Positions 55,108 to 62,639 of a DNA stretch of 62,639 bases are shown here, in pieces. Source of the stretch: Paraburkholderia elongata. Its GTDB lineage: Bacteria > Pseudomonadota > Gammaproteobacteria > Burkholderiales > Burkholderiaceae. Each line of letters opens with the position of its first letter. The first letter of the stretch is position 1. The position numbers were made by a program, and so were the translations under genes. Where the stretch lies: assembly GCF_013177735.1 (NCBI RefSeq), contig NZ_WOEZ01000070.1, forward strand, positions 1 to 62,639, in the 5' to 3' direction. The notes beneath the pieces were generated by a model, which searched no databases, had not been told where the DNA came from, and saw only the letters and a program-made list of their open reading frames with translations.

Positions 55108-56931
55108 ATGTCAACCGTCTCGACGGCATCATCCACGACTGCCACCAATACAACCGCGAGCACCAATGCCGCGCTTCAGCAGGCCGCACAGTCGATCATC
55201 AGCGGCTCGACCGGCAATTCGTCGCTTGATGTCTCGTCGCTGGTGACCGCACTTGTCAACGCGAAGGTGGCCGGCCAGACGTCGGCATTGAGTGCGCAGC
55301 AAACCAGCGACAATACGAAAATCTCGGCGATCGGCACGCTCCAGGCGGCACTGTCAGCACTGCAAGCCAGCGTGGCCAACCTGGCGAACGGCAAGACGCT
55401 GGCGTCGTACACGACGACCACAAGCGGAACGGGCCTTACCGCAACCGCCGGCGTAGGCTCCGTGGCAGGCAGCTATTCGATTGCGGTCTCGCAAGTCGCG
55501 GCGGCACAGACCATTTCCTCGAGCGCCTTCAACGCCACTACGCAGATCGGCACCGGCACGTTGAACGTCTCGCTCGGCAGCCAGTCGATGAGCGTCAACA
55601 TCGATTCAACGAACAACACGTTAAGCGGCATTGCCTCGGCGATCAACTCCGCGACCAACAATCCGGGCGTCTCGGCAACCGTCGTCACCGGCACGGACGG
55701 CGCGCACCTCGTGCTGCGTTCCACGGCTACCGGTTCAGCGAACACGATCAGCGTTTCTTCGAGCAGCGCAGGCCTGTCGAGCCTTGGGGTGACATCCTCA
55801 CCCGTGCTCACGTCGGGCACGTTCGGCGCGACCAAGGAACTCGGTAGCGGCACGATGAATGTGTCGCTCGGGGCTAACTCGATGACCGTCAATATCGCTT
55901 CGCCGGCGGATACGTTGACCGACGTCGCAAATGCGATCAACAGCGCGAGCGGCAATCCGGGCGTGAAGGCAAGCGTCGTCACCACTTCGAGCGGCGACCA
56001 GCTCGTGCTGACCTCGACCAACGGCAGTTCGAGCCCTATCAGCGTCTCGACGAGCGGCGTGACGATCGATCAGGGACTGTCGAGTCTCAGCAACATGGTC
56101 GCGACTTCGTCGGTCACTTCTGCGGCAGGCGGCGCATGGACCCAGACGCAGTCCGCACAAGACGCACTCTTCACCGTGGACGGTACGCCGGTCAGCAGTT
56201 CCACCAACACGTCGACGACGGCAATCGCCGGCGTCACCCTGAACCTGACCGCCGCGGCGCTCGGCACCACCTCGTCCTCCGGCGCGACCGTCGGCAATAC
56301 GCAGACACTGAGCATCACGTCCGACACGAGCTCGCAGGCGACCGCAATCACCAATTTCGTCAGCCTGTACAACACGCTGGTGACGACAATGGGCACGCTC
56401 ACGTCGTTCGACAGCACGCAGGCGCAAGGATCGCAGAGCGGCCCGCTGCTGGGCGACTCGATGGCCAATACGGTACAGAACACGCTTTCGAATATTGTCA
56501 GCGGTGGTGTGAAGAATGGTAATAGCTCCCTCACACTCGCCTCGATCGGTATCACATTGAATCAGGATGGCTCGCTGACGGTCGACAACACGGCGCTGAA
56601 CACCGCATTGACCAGCTCGCCGGCGACCGTTGCCTCGCTGTTCAACACGACGACCGGCATCGCCGCGCAGTTGAACAACAGCATCACGAACTTCACGCAG
56701 ACGGGCGGTATCATCGCCACCGAGACAACTGCACTCAAGACGGACCTTGCCAGCATCGCCACGCAGCAAACGGCCCTCACCAACTACACAGCGCAGTTGA
56801 CGAGCCAGTATCAGGCGCAGTTCACGGCCCTCAACACCTTGATGGCGACGATGAACAACAACTCGCAATACCTGACGCAGTTGTTCGGCGGCACCAACAG
56901 CGCGGGCTCGATGGCAACCAACAAGAACTGA
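55108..56931 (+). CDS. fliD: Filament cap protein FliD
   Basis: HAP2, caps the filament and folds flagellin at the tip. 607 residues, longer than enteric FliD (about 468). N-terminal Ser/Thr lead, then SLDVSSLVTALVNAKVAGQT, FliD_N and two successive similar segments (about 145-230 and 245-320, each TGTLNVSLGSQSM-like through a SAINSATNNPGV-like stretch). The FliD_C domain has FVSLYNTLVTTMGTLTSFD, LLGDSMANTVQNTLSNIV and SQYLTQLFGG near the end. Confidence 0.95.
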   Translation: MSTVSTASSTTATNTTASTNAALQQAAQSIISGSTGNSSLDVSSLVTALVNAKVAGQTSALSAQQTSDNTKISAIGTLQAALSALQASVANLANGKTLASYTTTTSGTGLTATAGVGSVAGSYSIAVSQVAAAQTISSSAFNATTQIGTGTLNVSLGSQSMSVNIDSTNNTLSGIASAINSATNNPGVSATVVTGTDGAHLVLRSTATGSANTISVSSSSAGLSSLGVTSSPVLTSGTFGATKELGSGTMNVSLGANSMTVNIASPADTLTDVANAINSASGNPGVKASVVTTSSGDQLVLTSTNGSSSPISVSTSGVTIDQGLSSLSNMVATSSVTSAAGGAWTQTQSAQDALFTVDGTPVSSSTNTSTTAIAGVTLNLTAAALGTTSSSGATVGNTQTLSITSDTSSQATAITNFVSLYNTLVTTMGTLTSFDSTQAQGSQSGPLLGDSMANTVQNTLSNIVSGGVKNGNSSLTLASIGITLNQDGSLTVDNTALNTALTSSPATVASLFNTTTGIAAQLNNSITNFTQTGGIIATETTALKTDLASIATQQTALTNYTAQLTSQYQAQFTALNTLMATMNNNSQYLTQLFGGTNSAGSMATNKN

Positions 56932-56950
56932 TCGAAAGGAACCGTTCGGT

Positions 56951-57250
56951 ATGAACCAGACATCTTCAGTCGAACACCTGCTCTCGATGACGCAGGAAAT
57001 CGGGCATGCAGCGTCTCTCGCCGACTGGCCGGAGGCGGCCCGCCTGACGGAAGCACGCTCGTCGCTGCTGATGGCGTTGAGCGCGCAGCAGGAGCTCGCC
57101 ACGCTCGAGATGATCCGCAAGATCCAGGCGATCGATGCCGCCATCCTCGCGGACGCGAAAGCGACCCAGATCGAACTGGAAATCGAATACGAGAAGGCGA
57201 TCGGTCGGACGAAGGCAGCCCAACAGTATCTGCGCACGGCCTGCGGCTGA
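56951..57250 (+). CDS. fliT: FliT-like flagellar chaperone
   Basis: 99 residues, all-helical, with LLSMTQEIGHAASLADWPEA and RTKAAQQYLRTA near the ends. It follows fliD by 19 bp, the place of fliT (a FliD chaperone) in many bacteria. No fliS is seen between fliD and this gene. Assignment rests mainly on size, helical character and position. Confidence 0.7.
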   Translation: MNQTSSVEHLLSMTQEIGHAASLADWPEAARLTEARSSLLMALSAQQELATLEMIRKIQAIDAAILADAKATQIELEIEYEKAIGRTKAAQQYLRTACG

Positions 57251-57324
57251 ATCGGAAGGATTGCGGGCCTGCGGAGATCTGGGCGCAGAGCGCGACGTAA
57301 CTGCGCCTCGGCGACCCAGCGTGC

Positions 57325-58020
57325 CTAAATCACGTCATACGCATCGAGCATCGACCTGACAACATCAATATCATTGAACATGACGACGTCAATGATCGAG
57401 AGCCACGGCACGAAATCGTTGGCGAACTGCCGGTACTCAATTGGCCTCGATTTAATAAATCCGAGGTCGATTCCGTTCTGGCGGAAGGCCTCCTTTGAAT
57501 ACAACTCCATTCCGCCAATGGCATTGATGTAAGTGGTCGCGCCCAGGGCCCGACATATCGCCATTACTTTGTCCTGCGCCTTCAAGGCATGATCGATGTC
57601 GATAGATGAGGAAACGAGAATTTTAGCTTTAATATCCAGACGCTCAACCACCCTATCGATCGAGTGCTTTATAAAAGCAAACAAATTGGCTTCGTTAGGC
57701 AATAGAAATTCGTTGAGCATAGAAAATCCTTGCCTAAAGTTCGGCGCTCTGCAATAGGCAGCCTTCAACTTATTGAGCAGCTTGTCTACATCGAACTCGG
57801 GAGCCAGCTTACGCTCCACGACATTGAGATAATCCGAGTCCTTTTTTAGCGGAACGCTAAAGTAGACGCCCTCTCCATTCGACAGAAATCGATTTCTGTT
57901 GAACCAGCCACTTTTGGTATATTTTATATTGTCGTAGACGACAAAGACATCCACCGCCTTTATCAGCTGGAAATATCCGATATACGGCAGAAAATAAGGT
58001 TGCATAATGGCTACTTTCAT
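57325..58020 (-). CDS. WbqC family protein
   Basis: 231 residues from ATG 58020. The start MKVAIMQPYFLPYIGYFQLI and DVFVVYDNIKYTKSGWFNRNR mark the WbqC family, found in O-antigen and glycan clusters; its reaction is not established. Codon use is AT-richer than the flagellar genes, suggesting transfer. It is convergent with the fliC-fliD-fliT run. Confidence 0.88.
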   Translation of the reverse strand: MKVAIMQPYFLPYIGYFQLIKAVDVFVVYDNIKYTKSGWFNRNRFLSNGEGVYFSVPLKKDSDYLNVVERKLAPEFDVDKLLNKLKAAYCRAPNFRQGFSMLNEFLLPNEANLFAFIKHSIDRVVERLDIKAKILVSSSIDIDHALKAQDKVMAICRALGATTYINAIGGMELYSKEAFRQNGIDLGFIKSRPIEYRQFANDFVPWLSIIDVVMFNDIDVVRSMLDAYDVI

Positions 58021-58728
58021 CGAACCTCCACTATCAGAATCTGACAATCAAAACGAAACGTAGATGTACCCAAGTGCCGGAGCAGTGCAATGACTCAACG
58101 GCAAAACAGGCTCGTCGCAACGACAACGTGCTCCAATTCATCAATTCGTCTGTTTGAAGTTGTCGTGCAGCATACAGGATGGCTGCGTCCTGACAAACGG
58201 GAAACAACACGTCATTTCCGTCTTTATTTGCACTATCCGCAGGAACGATGCACTAGGGCGCCATCCAGCAGAGTGCGGACAGGGATGCCCATTCGCCGAT
58301 GTACTTCGCGCGCACCGTCTCAATTCCGGTAATGGAATCTTGTTCGCAGGTCGGTGCCGTATCGCGGCGCGCGGCACCTATGTCGAGCCCCTTCGGCCGG
58401 ACAGTCGCGTGAGTGCGCGTTGCGCGCGTGAATCCAGCGAAGCCGCGCCGACAACGGGGGCCCGGACGTTACGAAATGAAGGGCTTTTCGTCCTCTGATC
58501 GACAGATCGGCGGTCCCTCTGTGAATCAAACTTCCGGTTGGTATGCTTCGATCGCTGGTGGATAGGATTGGCAGACGCGACTCGATGGCGGCGGCGCCAT
58601 CTTGCCCAAACGCGTGCTGCATCGCGCCAAAACCGCGGCGCTGACCCCACCGGCTGATCACCAGTCAGCGCCAAACGGTGGAGAGATCGTGCGGTTAGAA
58701 AAAACTATTGTGGAAAGGAAATAGGGAA
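58021..58728. other. Intergenic region between WbqC and methyltransferase genes
   Basis: 708 bp between divergent genes. A plus-strand open frame (58154-58498) and an overlapping minus-strand frame show no family and mixed codon use. The 58300-58680 part is GC-rich again, unlike the genes on either side, so it may be a remnant or chromosomal sequence between two insertions. No terminator or repeat is seen. Confidence 0.4.
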
Positions 58729-59550
58729 ATGAATTGCATAATTTGCGAATCCGACAGCGACTACTATTTCTCGAAGACATATACTGAAAGTCCCTTCGCC
58801 GAATTCATGAGGCCGATTGGCACTGTGGATTATCACAAATGCAGGCATTGCGGCTTTGTTCTGTCTGGAACACATAGCGCACTGGATCAGAAGATATGGG
58901 ACGAACTAAACAAACACTTTCACCACTACATAGAGAACCCGGACAACGAAACCAAGGGAAATCAGCCGCCGTACGCCGAGCAGGCGATCATGCTGTCGTT
59001 TCTCGGTAAAAATGACGTAATCAGCCTGGACAGTGTGGTTGACTATGCCGCCGGATATGGCACCTTGAGCAACATACTGTGGAAATACTACGGCCTTAAG
59101 GTGCCCATATTTGACCGCTATGTGCAAGGCGACAATTCCGGAAGATACATTGATCGCGCTGACCTTAGGCGTTACAAGACGGTTATCAATTCAGCAATGT
59201 TCGAACACGTTTTGCGGCGAGAAGATCTGGACGCAGTAAACGGCATGGTCGATCAAGATGGATCTTTGATCATACATACAGTCGTTTGTGAAAAAATTCC
59301 AGACGATCCCAACTGGTTTTATTTGCGCCCACCTGTGCACACGGCATTCCACACTAACAGAAGTATGGAGATACTGATGGAGCAATGGGGTTACCGCTCG
59401 TCCATATATTGCCCGCCAGCCAAGTGCTGGGTGCTTCTGCGCGAGAAAGGCGCAGACGTTAACAGGAAGATCGCCTCAATCAATCGCGAACTGCAAAGCA
59501 CCTGGTTCCATTGCAAAGATGGTTTTGTGGACTACTGGAAAGGGTTTTAA
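58729..59550 (+). CDS. Class I SAM-dependent methyltransferase with N-terminal zinc motif
   Basis: 273 residues from ATG 58729, with AGGAAATAGGG upstream; an earlier in-frame TTG/GTG-type start is less likely. Two CxxC pairs, Cys3/Cys6 and Cys38/Cys41, form a zinc-ribbon-like lead. A methyltransferase motif VVDYAAGYGTLSN lies at about 103-115, and INSAMFEHVLRREDLDAV reads like the post-motif region. Resembles sugar methyltransferases of surface-glycan loci; substrate unknown. AT-rich codons suggest transfer. Confidence 0.8.
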   Translation: MNCIICESDSDYYFSKTYTESPFAEFMRPIGTVDYHKCRHCGFVLSGTHSALDQKIWDELNKHFHHYIENPDNETKGNQPPYAEQAIMLSFLGKNDVISLDSVVDYAAGYGTLSNILWKYYGLKVPIFDRYVQGDNSGRYIDRADLRRYKTVINSAMFEHVLRREDLDAVNGMVDQDGSLIIHTVVCEKIPDDPNWFYLRPPVHTAFHTNRSMEILMEQWGYRSSIYCPPAKCWVLLREKGADVNRKIASINRELQSTWFHCKDGFVDYWKGF

Positions 59551-59579
59551 CGGATCATCCCCATGAAGCGTGCTACGGC

Positions 59580-59783
59580 CTACCAGATCGGGGAGCGCAG
59601 TCGGGTCATCGCAGGATCTGTTCTGTAGCAAGTTTCGCGCAGCGTCCGCGCCGCCGTATTTTCGAGGCCGCCGCGCGCGCGATCCGCCTCGAATTCCGCG
59701 TGGGAGTCGCGCGACGAGTAGAAGATGTTGCCGCGCGAATCGTAGTCGACGACGTTAGTGTGGCAGAAGTTAGCTCTCAACAA
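59580..59783 (-). pseudogene. Unrecognised short open frame after the metallophosphoesterase remnant
   Basis: 67 codons, overlapping the end of the metallophosphoesterase remnant by 14 bases. It contains DSHAEFEADRARGGLENTAA and ends TDPAMTRLRSPIW. It has no ATG start (TTG only). The order of charged residues looks coding rather than random, but no family is recognised. Confidence 0.3.
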
Positions 59784-60216
59784 GCCGCTGCAGGTTGCGC
59801 GCGCCTGTTTTCAGACCACCGTAGTAGTTGTCGCTGAAACCCGCAGCGTCCATCAGGTCGAACACTTTCTGCATGTCGTACTCGACGCGATGCAGCGAGA
59901 ATTCGCTTGACTCGTACACCGCGAACGCCACCCATGGGTCGCCGTCTCTCGGCTGCCCCACCGAGCCGGGGTTCCAGTAAACCTTGTCGCCGAAGCACTG
60001 GGCGGTCTGCAGATGCGTATGACCGGATACGAAATAACTTCCCTGCACCCGCTCGAAATAGTCGACAGTCGGCTTCAGGTATTCGTCGATGGGGTCGTGC
60101 CACCCACCATGAACCATCTTGATTTCACCGATGCGCATCTGCACGGGAAAGGTTCGCAACCAGTCCAAATGCTCGATCTCGATGATTGTGCGTTGATACG
60201 CAAGGCAAACGTTCAC
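59770..60216 (-). pseudogene. Metallophosphoesterase remnant (N-terminus lost)
   Basis: 148 codons keep the C-terminal half of a YfcE/MJ0936-type metallophosphoesterase: VHGGWHDPIDEYL, SYFVSGHTHLQTAQ (metal-binding GHTH) and YWNPGSVGQPRDGDPW. The N-terminal DxH and GNH metal motifs are absent, and a different gene remnant begins on the other strand at about 60216. So it is a truncated, probably dead gene. Its high GC contrasts with the island genes around it. Confidence 0.7.
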
Positions 60217-60404
60217 GCTACCTGGTTGACGTGAATTGGCGCGAATTTACCTTTCCCTATGGCGGCGTGACCACGTCCCGCCATGCGTTGTGGATGGGTG
60301 TGCCCACTGTCTTCGGAGAAACGCGCTACACGAGGCACATTGCCGTACTGCACGTGGATCAATCAGGGCGACGTTATCGTCAAGAAGGGCGTCGCCGCTT
60401 CATG
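60216..60404 (+). pseudogene. GT41 (O-GlcNAc transferase-like) remnant
   Basis: A short frame reads TFPYGGVTTSRHALWMGVPT, very close to the family-41 donor-site motif (TFPYNGGTTTxEALWMGVP). Nothing before or after it matches, and the frame ends at 60494 without a normal C-terminus. It abuts the metallophosphoesterase remnant. TPR-linked GT41 enzymes modify flagellin in some Burkholderia; that link is from knowledge of the family. Confidence 0.6.
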
Positions 60405-60433
60405 CGAACTAGTAGTTTGCTGTTGGATGGATC

Positions 60434-60562
60434 ATGGACGACTACGTTGGGTCGTACGGTGATAGACCTAAGAAAGTCAGTGACGAATTCTTGAACAACT
60501 ACCTCCCTGACATTTCTTGCGCGTTCATTCTGGGAGCAGCATTCTTCATCCGCAGAAGATAG
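60434..60562 (+). pseudogene. Possible glycosyltransferase (GT2) remnant
   Basis: 42 codons, MDDYVGSYGDRPKKVSDEFL to ILGAAFFIRRR, then TAG. The tail recalls the SGAxMLIRR segment of family 2 glycosyltransferases, where the protein would go on for another 50 or more residues. I take it as a fragment; a functional small protein is less likely. Confidence 0.3.
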
Positions 60563-60961
60563 CGATCCGAATACGGGGCATGGGAATATTTTTCAAACTA
60601 CAAAGAGACCCGCGCTACACGATCGCTCGATCCCCATGTCATTGTCCCGGAAATACGCTCATGGGTTCCAAACTGTCGCTCTCGTCGCCATCTGGCAAGA
60701 GAGTCACGCTCTCTCGGCGCGCGTCGCGATCCCGCAAAGAAGCGTGCTTTTTCGCCTCATTTCGATGCATCGGCATCGAAACTGAGGCCACATAATTCAA
60801 CAAGATCGCCACACACCGTTGTCAAAGTGACGCCCCACGGCGCCGTTGTTCGCACACGAGTTCGCCTTTCATCGACGCCGGTTGACCCTTGTTATCCGTC
60901 CCCGCCGACCACGCCATGCAACTGGCAAACACATTGTCCGCCGCCCGCAAGGGAGCGCTAA
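60563..60961. other. Intergenic region before the DegT remnant
   Basis: About 400 bp with no recognisable gene, repeat or terminator. The plus-strand frame at 60517-60795 is Arg/Ser-rich without family features. GGGAGCG just before 60962 is the likely ribosome-binding site of the aminotransferase remnant. Confidence 0.4.
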
Positions 60962-61418
60962 ATGAATAAAAATGCATCGCTTCGCGTGATCCCATCATCT
61001 GAGAGGGAAAGCATCTACGTGACGCAGCCGCACATGCCGCCGCTTTCCGAGTTCATCCCTTACCTGGAGAACATCTGCGACAGCAAAGTCCTGACCAACG
61101 GGGACCCGTTTCACCAGCAGCTCGAAAAAGCGCTGGGAGAGTATCTCGGCGCGCAGCATCTCTCGCTATTTGTCAACGGCACGCTGGCGCTCGTCACGGC
61201 GCTGCAGGCGCCGCGTATCACCGGCGAAGTCATCACCACTCCATATTCCTTCGAAGCGACTGCGCATTCGTTACGTTGGAACGGAATCAAGCCGGCGTTC
61301 GTCGACGTCGAGCCGAATACACTCAACCTCGATCCCTCGAAAATCGAAACCGCCATCACGCCGCAAACCACGGCGATTCTGCCATCAAGAACCCGATGCG
61401 ACGCCGAGGCTCACCATC
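60962..61418 (+). pseudogene. DegT/DnrJ/EryC1 aminotransferase, truncated
   Basis: The first 140 codons match a sugar aminotransferase: MPPLSEFIPYLENICDS, KVLTNGDPFHQQLEKALGEY, LSLFVNGTLALVTAL and PYSFEATAHSL, up to ITPQTTAIL. At about 61382, where the family continues PVHVYG and later the catalytic Lys, an unrelated sequence follows; the frame runs on as Arg/His-rich nonsense to 61585. About 230 residues, including the catalytic lysine, are missing. Enzymes of this family make amino sugars for glycans. Confidence 0.78.
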
Positions 61419-61823
61419 ATGTACGAAGAAATCTGCAAGCTCATCTTGTGCGAACAGGGGCGCGACGCAAGCTTCATAGGGGGCGCTCTGGATTCGTACA
61501 TGGAAAAGCTCATGTCGAACGCGGAGTTCTTTCTTCATCTCGACAAGGGTTTGTGCCGGGGCTTCATTGCCTACTACTGCAATGACGAAACCACGCTGAC
61601 GGCCTACGTAACACTGATTCTGGTAGCCCCGGAAAGCCGGCGAAGCGGACTCGGGCATTTGCTCATCAATTCAGTCATTGAGCGGGCCAGAAGTAGAGGA
61701 TTCCGGGCTTGCCGTCTGGAGGTCAACTCAAGCAATCTCGCAGCACAGGCGTTCTACGGAAAACTGGGCTTTTATTCAATCGACGATCGTGCCGGAAAAA
61801 TCTTGATGGAGTCGAAATTATGA
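61419..61823 (+). CDS. GNAT family N-acetyltransferase
   Basis: 134 residues from ATG 61419, with GAGG nine bases upstream. Acetyl-CoA motif A is clear in LILVAPESRRSGLGHLLINS (R-R-S-G-L-G), followed by FRACRLEVNSSNLAAQAFYG and KLGFYSIDDR. It starts 37 bases after the break in the aminotransferase gene, so a deletion probably joined the two. Its stop overlaps the next start (ATGA). Substrate unknown, possibly an amino sugar. Confidence 0.88.
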   Translation: MYEEICKLILCEQGRDASFIGGALDSYMEKLMSNAEFFLHLDKGLCRGFIAYYCNDETTLTAYVTLILVAPESRRSGLGHLLINSVIERARSRGFRACRLEVNSSNLAAQAFYGKLGFYSIDDRAGKILMESKL

Positions 61824-62605
61824 CGGCGGATATTATCGACTTTGATAGCAAGATCAAGACGCGAGGATGGGCCCTTTTTCCTGATTCCCTTCCAGCCGAC
61901 CTGGTTCGCGAACTGCGACGCGACAGCCTCAAGTGGATAGATATCTGCGCCGGCCATCAAATCGCCAACAAGATCAATCTTGCAGGGGACGGCACTGGGC
62001 ACAACGCCATCGGCGGCGGTGACAGCATCGATGCGTTCATCGACCTGCATTTGTTCCACCCGTATTTGTCGCATTTTTTTTCTTGCAAGCCGTATATTCT
62101 GCATGCGTGCAACCCGGTTGGAGGCTTTCCGAATCTGGTGAATTATGTTCACAGGGTGCATCGAGACGTTGCGACCTATATCCCAATGTTCAACATGCGT
62201 ATGAATATGCTCGTGATGCTCGACGAGTTCACGATCGAGAATGGCGCAACCAGAGTGTTGAGCGGTTCACATTTGATGTCCGAACAGCCCAGCGACGAAG
62301 AATTCGAGCGAGGGAGCGAGCCGATCTTGGGAGCGGCGGGATCGATCTTATTGTTCAACTCATACCTCTGGCACAAAGGAACGCTTAACTCCACACAGGA
62401 AAACAGGGTTGCGCTGACGCTTAGCTTTGGGCCGGCATTCATCAAACCGCAGATGGACTACGCAAGAATGCTCGGAGAGTCCAGGGGACGACAGCTATCG
62501 GAATTAACCCGGCAGTTACTGGGCTTCAATTCAAGAGTTCCAGTGAGCCTAGCAGAATGGTACAAGCCAAAAGCAGAAAGATTGTATTTGCCCAATCAGG
62601 GCTAA
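61820..62605 (+). CDS. Phytanoyl-CoA dioxygenase family (Fe(II)/2-oxoglutarate) protein
   Basis: 261 residues from ATG 61820, coupled to the GNAT gene by ATGA. Iron ligands are visible as His114-Arg-Asp116 in VHRVHRDVATY and His185 in SYLWHKGTLN, with Arg196 as likely 2-oxoglutarate contact. NGATRVLSGSH is the typical PhyH segment. Related enzymes hydroxylate small molecules or sugars in biosynthetic clusters; the substrate here is unknown. Confidence 0.87.
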   Translation: MTADIIDFDSKIKTRGWALFPDSLPADLVRELRRDSLKWIDICAGHQIANKINLAGDGTGHNAIGGGDSIDAFIDLHLFHPYLSHFFSCKPYILHACNPVGGFPNLVNYVHRVHRDVATYIPMFNMRMNMLVMLDEFTIENGATRVLSGSHLMSEQPSDEEFERGSEPILGAAGSILLFNSYLWHKGTLNSTQENRVALTLSFGPAFIKPQMDYARMLGESRGRQLSELTRQLLGFNSRVPVSLAEWYKPKAERLYLPNQG

Positions 62606-62625
62606 CCCATTTCAAAGATATTTCC

Positions 62626-62639
62626 ATGACAGCCACGCG
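62626..62639 (+). CDS. Possible start of the next gene (3' partial)
   Basis: ATG at 62626 begins MTAT, 20 bases after the PhyH stop, with a weak purine stretch (AAAGATA) upstream. Only four codons are visible, so this is tentative. Confidence 0.2.

Overview
The window is a chromosomal segment of a GC-rich betaproteobacterium, most likely Paraburkholderia or a close Burkholderiaceae relative. The reasons are the flagellar gene order, the FlhDC master regulator combined with FlhF/FlhG, the DUF2844/DUF3443 pair beside flhB, and the dispersed hairpin repeat with AAAGAAAGTAAG arms at the left edge. The assignment rests on recognised protein families and gene order only; no search was run.

Layout. 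1-1083: tail of an unidentified membrane protein, then a large imperfect inverted repeat. 1084-5816 (+): fliLMNOPQR (C-ring and export gate). 5972-9176 (-): flgKL with a FliA-type promoter. 9355-10146 (-): a PilZ brake protein (YcgR) with its own FliA-type promoter. 10565-18725 (-): flgBCDEFGHIJ (rod, hook, rings), with hairpin repeats in two gaps. 18953-21548 (+): flgA, flgM, flgN. 21734-29007 (-): flhB, flhA, flhF, flhG, fliA. 29363-31216 (-): a secreted DUF2844/DUF3443 pair. 31495-43024 (-): motAB, a CheY-like regulator, cheA, cheW, a chemoreceptor, a small unannotated-looking gene, cheR, cheD, cheB, cheY and cheZ. 43253-44185 (-): flhDC. 44893-53271: mostly non-flagellar genes (GT4 glycosyltransferase, H-NS, AqpZ, histidine phosphatase, HAD phosphatase, BadF-type sugar kinase, 3-methyladenine glycosylase, rpsU, frameshifted aldo/keto reductase). 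53539-57250 (+): fliC, fliD and a fliT-like gene. 57325 to the end: an AT-richer accessory region with WbqC-like, methyltransferase, GNAT and phytanoyl-dioxygenase-like genes mixed with broken genes (metallophosphoesterase, GT41 and DegT aminotransferase remnants). It looks like a flagellin- or surface-glycan modification island undergoing turnover.

Together these genes make nearly a whole flagellum and its chemotaxis system. FlhDC would switch on class II genes, FliA held by FlgM switches class III genes, and I found five mutually similar FliA-type promoters, upstream of flgKL, ycgR, flgM, motA and fliC. The genes fliEFGHIJK are not in the window. The most interesting points are an FlhG whose P-loop lacks its lysines, a pepsin-like DTG/DSG signature in the DUF3443 lipoprotein, a small gene coupled to cheR, covarying hairpin repeats inside the flg operon, two adjacent palindromes upstream of flhD, and the decaying modification island.
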